Origin: Micromonospora sp. U21
GTDB taxonomy: Bacteria; Actinomycetota; Actinomycetes; Mycobacteriales; Micromonosporaceae
Length of the DNA: 64,000 nucleotides
Reading direction: 5' to 3'
Assembly (NCBI RefSeq): GCF_018070045.1
Contig: NZ_JAGPYK010000015.1
Span: 106,873 to 170,872 of the forward strand
This document shows positions 53,083 to 64,000 of the stretch, piece after piece. Position numbers and translations under genes: made by a program. The first letter of the stretch is position 1, and every line of letters starts with the position of its first letter. The notes below the pieces were generated by a model, which saw only the letters and a list, made by a program, of their open reading frames with translations, made no database searches and was not told where the DNA came from.

Positions 53083-54462
53083 TCACCCGCCCGGGCGCGC
53101 GCTCCCGCCAACGACCACCCGGCCGGCCAGCAGTGCACCGAACAGCGCCAGCCCGGCGGCCACCACCAGGGTCGCCGCGTAGCTGGCCGGGCCCGGCGCA
53201 CTCCCGGCGGCCAGCACCGCGCCGGTGAGCGCCAGCACGGTCGCCGCGAACAGCGAGTCGCCCAGTTGCAGCGAGGAGCTGTTGCGGCCCTGCTCCCCGG
53301 GGGCGGACAACTCCAGGGTGAGCACCGACAACGACGGATAGAGCAATCCCATGCCGAGGCCGGCCACCGCCCAGCCCAGCACGGCGACGGCCACCGGCAG
53401 CTCGGGCCGGACGGCCAGCGCCACCGTGGCGGTGCCGATCGTGATGCAGCTCAACCCGGCCCGCGGCAGGCTGGCGCGGGAGGCCGGCAGCGGGATCCGG
53501 CCCTGCAACCAGGAGCCCACCGACCAGGCCAGCGCCCCGACCGTGAGAACCAGCCCGGCGGCGGTCGGCGACAGACCCCGCTCCCGGGACAGCATCAACG
53601 GGATGACCACCTCGGCGCCGACGAACGCCGCCGAGGCCAGACCCCGCAGCCCGACCACGGTGGGCAGACCCCGGGCCGCCCGCAGGAACCCGGGCGGCAG
53701 CAGGCGCGGGGCGCAGACCAGCAGGCCGGCCACCGCGAGCGCGATCAGGACCACGGCGACCGCACCGCGCTGCTGTCCCCCGATGTGCAGCAGTGCGGCG
53801 CTCACCCCCGCCCCGCACGCCCACCCGATCCGGGCCGCCGCGCCCGCCGGCGGCCGGGTCGGCACACTCCGGTCCAGCGACCGCAGTCCGGGATGGATCA
53901 GCAGCACGGCCGGCACGGCCACCGCCGGCACCGCCAGGAAGACCCACCGCCAGCCCAGGTACTCCACGATCAGGCCGGCCAGCGCCGGCCCGACGAGCGA
54001 CGGTACGACCCACGCCGCCGCGAACGCGGCGAAGATCCGCCGGTGCAGCTCCTCCGGGTACGCCTGCGCGACGATCACGTAGAGCGCCACCGAGAGCAGT
54101 CCGGAGCCGAACCCCTGCACCACCCGGCCGACGACCAGCGCACCCATCACGGGGGCGGTCCCGGCGATCAGCAGCCCGACCACGAACCAGGCGACGCCGT
54201 GCCACATCGGCCCCCGGGGCCCGCGCGCGTCGCACCAGATCCCGGACACCACCATCGCCAGCACGCCCGCGGCGAACGGGCCGCCGAAGGCGATGCCGTA
54301 CAGCGCCAGCCCGTCCAGGTTGCGGGCAACGGTCGGCATCGCCGTACCGACCGCCAGTGCCTCGAACGCGAGCAGCGAGATCAGCGCGACGCTGCCCACC
54401 GTCATCGCCCGCAGCCGGGGCGCGAACAGTCCCGGCGGGGCCGGTACGGCGGTGGCGGTCAC
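53083..54462 (-). CDS. MFS drug-exporter-type transporter
   Basis: 459 residues from GTG 54462; 12-14 hydrophobic segments. Antiporter motif C-like WVVPSLVGPALAG in helix 5 and GRVVQGFGSG in helix 4 place it with proton-driven exporters (DHA group). Followed closely by the GAP-family gene, so the pair may export one amphiphilic substrate. Confidence 0.87.
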   Translation of the reverse strand: MTATAVPAPPGLFAPRLRAMTVGSVALISLLAFEALAVGTAMPTVARNLDGLALYGIAFGGPFAAGVLAMVVSGIWCDARGPRGPMWHGVAWFVVGLLIAGTAPVMGALVVGRVVQGFGSGLLSVALYVIVAQAYPEELHRRIFAAFAAAWVVPSLVGPALAGLIVEYLGWRWVFLAVPAVAVPAVLLIHPGLRSLDRSVPTRPPAGAAARIGWACGAGVSAALLHIGGQQRGAVAVVLIALAVAGLLVCAPRLLPPGFLRAARGLPTVVGLRGLASAAFVGAEVVIPLMLSRERGLSPTAAGLVLTVGALAWSVGSWLQGRIPLPASRASLPRAGLSCITIGTATVALAVRPELPVAVAVLGWAVAGLGMGLLYPSLSVLTLELSAPGEQGRNSSSLQLGDSLFAATVLALTGAVLAAGSAPGPASYAATLVVAAGLALFGALLAGRVVVGGSARPGG

Positions 54463-54576
54463 CGCGCACCCGCCGAGCTGTCGTCGGGCGGGCGGGTCCC
54501 CAGCGGTGTCCTCGGCATGCGCCCAGCCTGCGACCTCAACCCGAATTCATGTCAACCGGTGGTGACCCGCCTCTCG

Positions 54577-54837
54577 TCAGGCGTTCTCCAGTGCCTGCCC
54601 GACGCCCCGTACGAGTCCCGAAAAGTGCTGGTCCGACAGCAGGTGGCCGGCGGTGATCACCAGGGCCAGCGGCCACTCGATCACCTGGAGTGCGGCGAGC
54701 ACCCCCAGCCCCGCGTAGTACGCGATCCGGTCCGGCGGTGGCACCGCCACCTCACCCAGCATCGGCACCTCCACCCGCCGGCTGTACGTCCGGACGGTCT
54801 CCTGCGCACCGTTCAGGTGTCGCGTCAGCGTGCTCAT
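54577..54837 (-). CDS. Small membrane protein divergent from the P-type ATPase
   Basis: 86 residues from ATG 54837. Short amphipathic N terminus, a middle segment PPPDRIAYYAGLGVLAALQVIEWPLALVITAGHLL with one long or two short membrane helices, and a polar end. From memory such small proteins sit beside CtpI-like ATPase genes in Micromonospora; a subunit role is inference. Confidence 0.65.
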   Translation of the reverse strand: MSTLTRHLNGAQETVRTYSRRVEVPMLGEVAVPPPDRIAYYAGLGVLAALQVIEWPLALVITAGHLLSDQHFSGLVRGVGQALENA

Positions 54838-55055
54838 TCCGGCCTCCCCGTATCCGTTGACGTTCGCCGGATTCCACCGCCCATCCCGTCCATGCGCCGC
54901 CGACGGCGGAAAGTTCCGCTGCTCGCAGGGCATAACGGATGGCAGGCCGGGAAGCCAGGCCGCCGGACGTGAGGCGGTGGGAGGGCGGCGATGGGCGAGC
55001 GCAGGACCAGCGGCGATGGGGAGTCGGGCCGGCGTCCGTCCGGCCGTACGCCTCG

Positions 55056-59507
<4,452 letters not shown>

Positions 59508-59569
59508 CCGCCCGCCCGCGCATGCCCGCCCCATGCCGGGGTACCGCAGCACGGGAGGAGGTGGGCACG

Positions 59570-60370
59570 GTGACGGAGCAGCCGCGGGTGACGTTCATCG
59601 GTACCGCGACAACGGTGCTACGGATCGGCGGGTTCACCCTGCTGACCGATCCGAACTTCCTGCACCGGGGCCAGCGGGCGTACCTGGGCAAGGGCATGTG
59701 GTCGCGCCGACGCACGGATCCGGCACTGCGGATCGCCCAACTCCCGGAGCTGGACGCGGTGGTCCTCTCCCACCTGCACGGCGACCACTTCGATCGAGTG
59801 GCGCGCCGCGACCTGGACCGCGAGCTGCCCATCGTCACCACCCCAGCGGCGGAACGCAAGCTGCGTCGCTGGGGATTCCGGGCCGCGGAGGGCCTGCCGA
59901 CCTGGTCGTCCCGGGAGCTGCACCGCGACGGTGCGACCCTGCGGCTGACCTCGATGCCCGGCAAGCACGGCCCGGGTCCCCTGGACCGGCTGCTGCCCGA
60001 TGTGATGGGCACGATGATCGACGTGGAGCGCGCCGGGCGACGCGAGTTCCGGCTCTACGTCACCGGCGACACGCTGAACCGGCCGCTGCTCGCCGCCATC
60101 CCCGAGCGGTACCCGGACATCGACGCGATGCTGATCCACCTCGGCGGCACGAAGGTTGCCGGGATTCTGCTCACCATGGACGCCCAGCAGGGCGCCGACC
60201 TGGTGGAGTTGCTTCGGCCGAAGCTGACCGTGCCGATCCACTACGACGACTACGGGGTTTTCCGCTCACCGCTGGCGCACTTCGTGGACGAGGCCCGACG
60301 CCGGGGCTGGTTGGCGCAGGTACGCACCATCGCCCGTGGTGAGACCGTCCCCCTCACCTCGCCCGCCTGA
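59570..60370 (+). CDS. MBL-fold metal-dependent hydrolase (UlaG/RomA-like)
   Basis: 266 residues from GTG 59570, GGGAGGAG upstream (GTG 59561 also in frame). Metallo-beta-lactamase fold with SHLHGDHFD and TGDTLNRP, IHLGG, IHYDDYG ligands typical of the UlaG/NAPE-PLD-like group that cleaves phosphoester or lipid substrates. 62 bases after the ATPase stop, perhaps co-transcribed. Confidence 0.9.
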   Translation: MTEQPRVTFIGTATTVLRIGGFTLLTDPNFLHRGQRAYLGKGMWSRRRTDPALRIAQLPELDAVVLSHLHGDHFDRVARRDLDRELPIVTTPAAERKLRRWGFRAAEGLPTWSSRELHRDGATLRLTSMPGKHGPGPLDRLLPDVMGTMIDVERAGRREFRLYVTGDTLNRPLLAAIPERYPDIDAMLIHLGGTKVAGILLTMDAQQGADLVELLRPKLTVPIHYDDYGVFRSPLAHFVDEARRRGWLAQVRTIARGETVPLTSPA

Positions 60371-60431
60371 CCGCCTGCGGCCCGCGCACCCCACGACCGG
60401 CGGCGGACGGCCACCTCCACTCAGGAGCGCT

Positions 60432-60465
60432 ATACCTCAGAGTCATATTGATACCTCAGAGTCAT
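60432..60465. promoter_or_regulatory. Tandem 15-base operator-like repeat, orphan
   Basis: ATACCTCAGAGTCAT occurs twice, separated by ATTG (19-base period). Each unit is an imperfect dyad around CTC-A-GAG. It resembles operators I remember upstream of PadR-family genes in actinobacteria, yet it lies between two convergent genes. Confidence 0.55.
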
Positions 60466-60539
60466 CACGCTCGACACGGACTCACCCCCGCGGCGGCCCT
60501 CTCGGCCCGACCCGCCGATCGAAGCAGGCACCAGCACAC

Positions 60540-60575
60540 CGATCGTCGTCACCGGCCGGCCGGTGACGACGATCG
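60540..60575. terminator. Perfect 36-base palindrome
   Basis: Two 18-base arms with no spacer, running from CGATCGTCGTCACC to its complement around a GGCCGGCC centre. Located 15 bases past the CBS stop between convergent genes; likely a bidirectional terminator. Confidence 0.75.
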
Positions 60576-60590
60576 AGGGACGGACGACGG

Positions 60591-61010
60591 TCAGCTGCGC
60601 TCGGAGATGGCCTCGATGAGGTCACCCACGGGTCGCTCCGGCAGGGACCGGGCCACATCGGCCACGGCCACGATGCCGACGAGCTGATGCCCGTCGATCA
60701 CCGGCAGCCGGCGTACCTTGTGCCGGCCCATGGTCCGCAGGATCTCGGCAGCGTCGTCGTCCGCGCCGATGGTCACCGCCTCACCCTGGGCCAGCTCGCC
60801 GGCGGTCACGTTGGCCGGGTCGCGACCCTCCGCCAGCACCTTAACGACAATGTCGCGGTCGGTCAGCATGCCCTTGAGTCGGTTGTCGTCGCCGCAGATC
60901 GGCAGCGAGCCGACCCCCAGCTCGGCCATCCGCTTCGCGGCCGACTTCAGGTCGTCCTGCTCACGTACGCAGCTCACGTCGTTCGTCATGATCTCGCGTG
61001 CGGTCGGCAT
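60591..61010 (-). CDS. CBS-pair domain protein
   Basis: 139 residues, ATG 61010. Two CBS motifs: AREIMTNDVSCV--DDLKSAAKRMAELGVGSLPI with GMLTDRDIV, and ELAQGEAVTIGADDDAAEILRTMGRHKVRRLPV with GIVAVADVA. A stand-alone nucleotide-sensing module, paralogous to 48905-49330. In actinobacteria such proteins are frequent in dormancy or hypoxia regulons. Confidence 0.93.
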   Translation of the reverse strand: MPTAREIMTNDVSCVREQDDLKSAAKRMAELGVGSLPICGDDNRLKGMLTDRDIVVKVLAEGRDPANVTAGELAQGEAVTIGADDDAAEILRTMGRHKVRRLPVIDGHQLVGIVAVADVARSLPERPVGDLIEAISERS

Positions 61011-61100
61011 TGGTCTGACACCTCACTTCCGAGGGGGGTTGTTGCTGTTCCTCCTACCCCGACCGCCCTCGACCATGCGAACGAACCGGCCGCGCGCGGC

Positions 61101-61709
61101 TCACTGCTCCGCGCCATGGGCGCAGTTCGACGGAGGGTCTTCACCGGCCACAGTGAAGTCCGCACAGGTGACAAAGCGGTAATTGAAGTGCCCGACGAGA
61201 AGGCCGGTCAGCGCCACGGTGGCGACGATCGCCGCCACCGTGAGTTTGAGACGACGGCCAGGGAGAGTGAAGTACTCGGGCGCGAGCAACCGTAGGACAA
61301 TGGCCGCCACGAACGGCACCACGGCGAGGGAAGCGACGTTCAGCACCCGGTCGGCGATCCGCCCCACGTCCCCGAGGGGGTGTGGCACGGCGAGCCGCAG
61401 CAGCAGGAGCACAAACGGGGGCAGGAAGAGAAGCAGCACCCAACGGTGGGTGTGCACCTGGCGGCGAAGCAGGATAACGCTCAGCAGCACCACGAGGGAC
61501 AGCACGAACAGTTCCTGCCGCCGGTAGTAGAAGATGGTCCGGTGGGCGCCGAGGGTGAACGCGACGTCCCAGGCGTACAGCGAGGCACCGAACGCGATCG
61601 CGTAGAAGCCCCCCAGCTTCTGTTCCGCGGTCCCCCGAAGGAGGTCGTCCTCCTCGGTGAGTTCTCGCGACTTCTCGGCGGCTCGCTTGGCCGGACGCTC
61701 CCCGCTCAT
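61101..61709 (-). CDS. Hypothetical four-helix membrane protein
   Basis: 202 residues from ATG 61709. A charged N terminus (~30 residues) precedes hydrophobic segments at about 35-52, 70-85, 92-110, 125-145 and 155-175, then an extracytoplasmic tail with Cys182 and Cys196 (CADFTVAGEDPPSNC). No known domain recognised. Confidence 0.7.
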   Translation of the reverse strand: MSGERPAKRAAEKSRELTEEDDLLRGTAEQKLGGFYAIAFGASLYAWDVAFTLGAHRTIFYYRRQELFVLSLVVLLSVILLRRQVHTHRWVLLLFLPPFVLLLLRLAVPHPLGDVGRIADRVLNVASLAVVPFVAAIVLRLLAPEYFTLPGRRLKLTVAAIVATVALTGLLVGHFNYRFVTCADFTVAGEDPPSNCAHGAEQ

Positions 61710-61999
61710 GCCCCCTGCAAATCGTGCTCGTCGCCCAGCCGTGGCGGTTCAACGCCTCCGAGTGCCAGAGCGGCATGGAAGCACGAGAATCGAGCGGGCG
61801 GCTGGTTCCCCGCGCCCTCTATGCCGGTAAACGATCGCGAGTCGCGTTCCGCCTCGGGCCAGGTCGGTGCGGCTGCTGGCGTGGTGACGGCCAGCCCGAT
61901 GATGACGTGGCCTCTGCCTCGGCCGTCGATCAGATGCTGAGCGACGTGGTGGCGGCGTGACCGCTCGGCTGCACCCGGGACCGAGATCAACCGAAGTGC
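61710..61999. other. Gene-poor chromosomal flank of the integration junction
   Basis: 290 bases with only weak open frames on both strands. No RNA or terminator recognised. Confidence 0.4.
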
Positions 62000-62047
62000 T
62001 GGTGGAGCCCAGGGGACTCGAACCCCTAACCCCTGCCTTGCAAAGGC
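62000..62047 (-). other. Attachment-site remnant: 3' half of tRNA-Ala(TGC)
   Basis: On the minus strand the sequence runs from GCC-TTTGCAA-GGC (anticodon TGC) through a T arm AGGGGTTCGAGTCCCCT and acceptor GGGCTCC to A-CCA at 62000. The upstream part has no D arm or acceptor 5' strand; the lower anticodon stem already mismatches. A tRNA cut at the anticodon stem is the typical att of actinobacterial integrative elements. The intact tRNA side faces left, so the element lies to the right. Confidence 0.8.
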
Positions 62048-62302
62048 GGCTCCATGGATTGGGCGCTTGCCGATAGGTGCCGGCGGGTGGCGTTGGCGTC
62101 AAGAACCTTGCTGTCTTGTGCCGGCGGTTGTCGACCGTTGTTGCGCGTCTCGCTGACGTCTTGCTGACGGAGGAGGGGAACGCCGGAGGCAAGAGGTACC
62201 CAAACAGCTTCGGTCACAGCCACCCCAGCTGGCACCCGGGTGGGGAACCAGGCTGCCAGGTGGATCACCGTCGGTGGCGCGACAAGGCTTGTCGCGTGGC
62301 TC
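62048..62302. other. Element end sequence between att and mraY
   Basis: 255 bases without a gene. Direct repeats GCTGACG at 62152-62158 and 62163-62169 (11-base period) could be arm-type integrase or excisionase sites; this is a guess. Confidence 0.35.
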
Positions 62303-63406
62303 TTATCCAACGACCGCCAGAAAATCCGAGTAGAACAGGCCCAGGCCGACCGCCACGCACACGCCGGCCACGATCCAAAACCGGACCACAATATTGACCT
62401 CGCTCCATCCGGCCAGCTCGAAGTGGTGGTGCAACGGCACCATCCGGAAGACGCGTCTACCGGTGGTCCGGAACGAGACGATCTGGATCACCCAGGTCGT
62501 CGTGATGATGACGAAGAGCCCGCCGATCATGATCGAAAGCAGCGTGGTGCGGGTTACCACCGCGAGCCCGCCGATCAGGCCGCCGAGTCCGAGCGCGCCC
62601 ACGTCACCCATGAAGATCCGCGCCGGGGACGTGTTCCACCACAGGAAGCCCACGCAGGCGGCGGCCGCCGCCGCCGCGATTATGGCGATCTCCAGGGGAT
62701 CCCGGACCTGGTAGCAGTAGTCGTTCACGCGGCCGTACGCGTCGTCGGCGCACCAGTGCCGGTACTGCCAGAAGCCGATCAGCGCGTACGCGCCGAGCAC
62801 CAGGATCGACGCGCCGGTGGCCAGGCCGTCGAGGCCGTCGGTGAGGTTCACGCCGTTCGACATCGCCGTAATCACGAAGACGATGACCATGACCGCGCCG
62901 ACCTTGCCGACGTCGAGCCAGCTGATGTCGCGGATGAGCGAGATGTGCTCGCTGGCCACGGTCTGGCCGTTGGTGCTCGGCACGTAGAGCGCGGCGATGC
63001 CGAAGCCTGCGCTGACAATCGCCTGCCCGAGCAGCTTGCCTTTGGCGGACAGTCCGTCGGAGTTACGCTGGCGCACCTTGAGGAAGTCGTCGAAGAAGCC
63101 GACCGCGCCGCAGAAGACGAACAGGCCGAGCAGCACCAGGGCCGTCATTGTCGGGCCCTCCTGCGCGATCTGCCGCTCAGGCAGGGTGGTCAGGGCGATG
63201 TGCCCGGCGACGTAGGCAAAGACGGTCGCCACGATGAAGACGACGCCGCCCATCGTGGGCGTGCCCTTCTTGCCCTGGTTGCTGGCGAGCCCGATGGATC
63301 GGATCGGCTGGCCTGCCTTGAGCGCGGTGAAGACGCGAATCGCCACCGGCGTGCCGAACAGGGAGATGATGAACGCGACCGCGGCCGCGACGATGACCGC
63401 CCTCAC
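62303..63406 (-). CDS. mraY: Stand-alone MraY-like phospho-MurNAc-pentapeptide translocase
   Basis: 367 residues from GTG 63406 (GGAGG seven bases upstream), about ten membrane helices. Catalytic residues are kept: FFDDF (Asp106, Asp107), NGVNLTDGLDG (Asp190, Asp193), MGDVG (Asp268), HHH (326-328). Deviations: the usual SHxxKxGTPTMGG reads SNQGKKGTPTMGG (Asn43 for His), and GDTGSL reads GDVGAL. MraY makes lipid I from UDP-MurNAc-pentapeptide and undecaprenyl phosphate. It is not in a dcw cluster and lies just inside an att junction. Probably an accessory second copy. Confidence 0.92.
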   Translation of the reverse strand: MRAVIVAAAVAFIISLFGTPVAIRVFTALKAGQPIRSIGLASNQGKKGTPTMGGVVFIVATVFAYVAGHIALTTLPERQIAQEGPTMTALVLLGLFVFCGAVGFFDDFLKVRQRNSDGLSAKGKLLGQAIVSAGFGIAALYVPSTNGQTVASEHISLIRDISWLDVGKVGAVMVIVFVITAMSNGVNLTDGLDGLATGASILVLGAYALIGFWQYRHWCADDAYGRVNDYCYQVRDPLEIAIIAAAAAAACVGFLWWNTSPARIFMGDVGALGLGGLIGGLAVVTRTTLLSIMIGGLFVIITTTWVIQIVSFRTTGRRVFRMVPLHHHFELAGWSEVNIVVRFWIVAGVCVAVGLGLFYSDFLAVVG

Positions 63407-63543
63407 GGGCGAACCTCCACGCGATCCGGACTTCTCACGGCGTCCCCACCGAGCTTCCAGATCAGCGCCTGACGTCTCGACCTGAGCTGGCGGTGCAGAT
63501 AGTCCTTAGCGAAGTCATGGATCATGAGGCATGAGCTTGCCAT
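63403..63543 (-). CDS. Small ORF translationally coupled to mraY
   Basis: 46 codons from ATG 63543 (or 40 from ATG 63525, MIHDFAKDYLHRQL). Basic, helical, no known domain. Its TGA overlaps the mraY GTG (GTGA), and the mraY ribosome site lies within it, which favours a translated leader or small partner. Confidence 0.35.
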   Translation of the reverse strand: MASSCLMIHDFAKDYLHRQLRSRRQALIWKLGGDAVRSPDRVEVRP

Positions 63544-63896
63544 CCGACGGCGAGCGGAGCAGCCCGGGACCTCACAGCGCCGTGGTCCGTAAACTCGCCG
63601 ACGCGCATCCGACGACGATCTTGCAGGCCAAGCCCGCTTGACCCGCTGGAGGAGTCCGGAGGTGTTGCTTGGGGGCTCTGAGTCGCAGCTCAGGGCCCCC
63701 ATATACGACCGTTACCCAGTCCACGCGTTGAGCCAAGCAATCGGTCTGAAGCTGACCGGAGCTGAGGCCGCGGCCATCATGGTCGCCGCTGCTGGTCTGC
63801 TTCAGTCGATGCGCAGAGAGAACACCAAGCGGTCCAGGCGTTAGAGCGGCAGCGCCAAACTGACGGCGTAATGCCATCCCGATGCTCCTATGGAGG
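63544..63896. other. Gap between IS110 end and small ORF, with a hairpin
   Basis: A 12-base-pair stem (63671-63682 with 63689-63700, one T-G wobble, six-base loop) sits in the middle and could be a terminator. A plus-strand frame at 63638-63844 ending in a basic tail (LLQSMRRENTKRSRR) may be a gene fragment; I cannot support it further. Confidence 0.35.
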
Positions 63897-64000
63897 TCAA
63901 GGGGTGAGGGCGGCGAAGTCGGCGCGTAGGGCCGTGTAGACGTCGCGGACGATGTAGCGCTTGAGGCAGCGCAGGATCTCCTGCTTGCTGAGGCCTTCTG
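63897..64000 (-). mobile_element. IS110-family transposase, C-terminal end (continues past window)
   Basis: The last ~33 codons of a minus-strand frame read GLSKQEILRCLKRYIVRDVY then TALRADFAALTP and stop at 63897-63899. The K-EI-RCLKRY-R-VY pattern is characteristic of the IS110 transposase C terminus. The sequence just past the stop (TTGACCTCCATAGGAGCATC on the minus strand) resembles the downstream end of IS110-type elements. Only the 3' end is inside the window. Confidence 0.75.

Noticed and set aside
61724..61960. Plus-strand 78-residue ORF left of the att site
   Set aside because: No ribosome site, no recognisable motif, and an equally long frame exists on the other strand.
62000..62075. 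Complete tRNA-Ala
   Set aside because: The 5' acceptor strand and D arm are absent upstream of the anticodon, so only the 3' half is present.
61749..62192. Minus-strand 147-residue ORF crossing the tRNA fragment
   Set aside because: It translates the tRNA 3' half (RLCKAGVRGSSPLGS), a common artefact.

Overview
This 64 kb window is high-G+C actinobacterial chromosome. Gene families, heavy GTG start use and the dispersed-repeat style suggest Micromonosporaceae, probably Micromonospora; that genus call is an inference from memory, not a search. The left end carries the conserved fhaA-fhaB-pstP-rodA-pbpA-pknA-pknB operon on the minus strand, with a tRNA-Leu beside fhaA. In actinobacteria this block usually sits near oriC, which fits a parS-like site near 50.5 kb.

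Layout. 1-8.9 kb: Ser/Thr kinase and cell-wall elongation operon; pknB runs off the left edge. 9.1-13.1 kb: tRNA-Leu, nucleotide-sugar epimerase, WecG/TagA glycosyltransferase, secreted subtilisin with a P domain. 13.3-18.9 kb: small membrane proteins, an XRE/DUF397 regulator pair and two kinase-less PASTA membrane proteins. 19-23.4 kb: polytopic membrane protein, GCS2-type ligase, divergent yceI/marR. 23.7-26.4 kb: XRE/NB-ARC/TPR regulator. 26.6-33.3 kb: branched-chain acyl-CoA (leucine/isovalerate-like) catabolism set (acyl-CoA dehydrogenase, carboxyltransferase, HMG-CoA lyase, biotin carboxylase, TetR), interrupted by a snapalysin-like protease and an 81-bp hairpin element, with no visible biotin carrier. 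33.3-38 kb: an HSP90-family protein translationally coupled to a 963-residue repeat protein.

38-43 kb: MFS/FAD-monooxygenase/TetR cluster with a clear palindromic operator array, then a SigE-family sigma factor with its membrane partner. 43-51.4 kb: rhodanese, mini-amidohydrolase-like protein, SGNH hydrolase, second XRE/DUF397 locus, proS, CBS protein, SufE, DsbA-like and YbaK-like proteins. 51.5-61.7 kb: NAD(P)-binding protein, GAP family protein, MFS exporter, a giant CtpI-like P-type ATPase whose N-terminal half is a degenerate ATPase, metallo-beta-lactamase-fold hydrolase, CBS protein and a membrane protein.

At 62.0 kb a 3' half of a tRNA-Ala(TGC) marks an integration junction. To its right lie a stand-alone, divergent mraY and, at the right edge, the end of an IS110-family transposase. 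That stretch looks like the end of an integrated element extending past the window. The most unusual items are the element-borne mraY, the HSP90/repeat-protein pair, the pseudo-ATPase/ATPase fusion, the parS-like site inside a hairpin, and several short intergenic repeat or operator structures.
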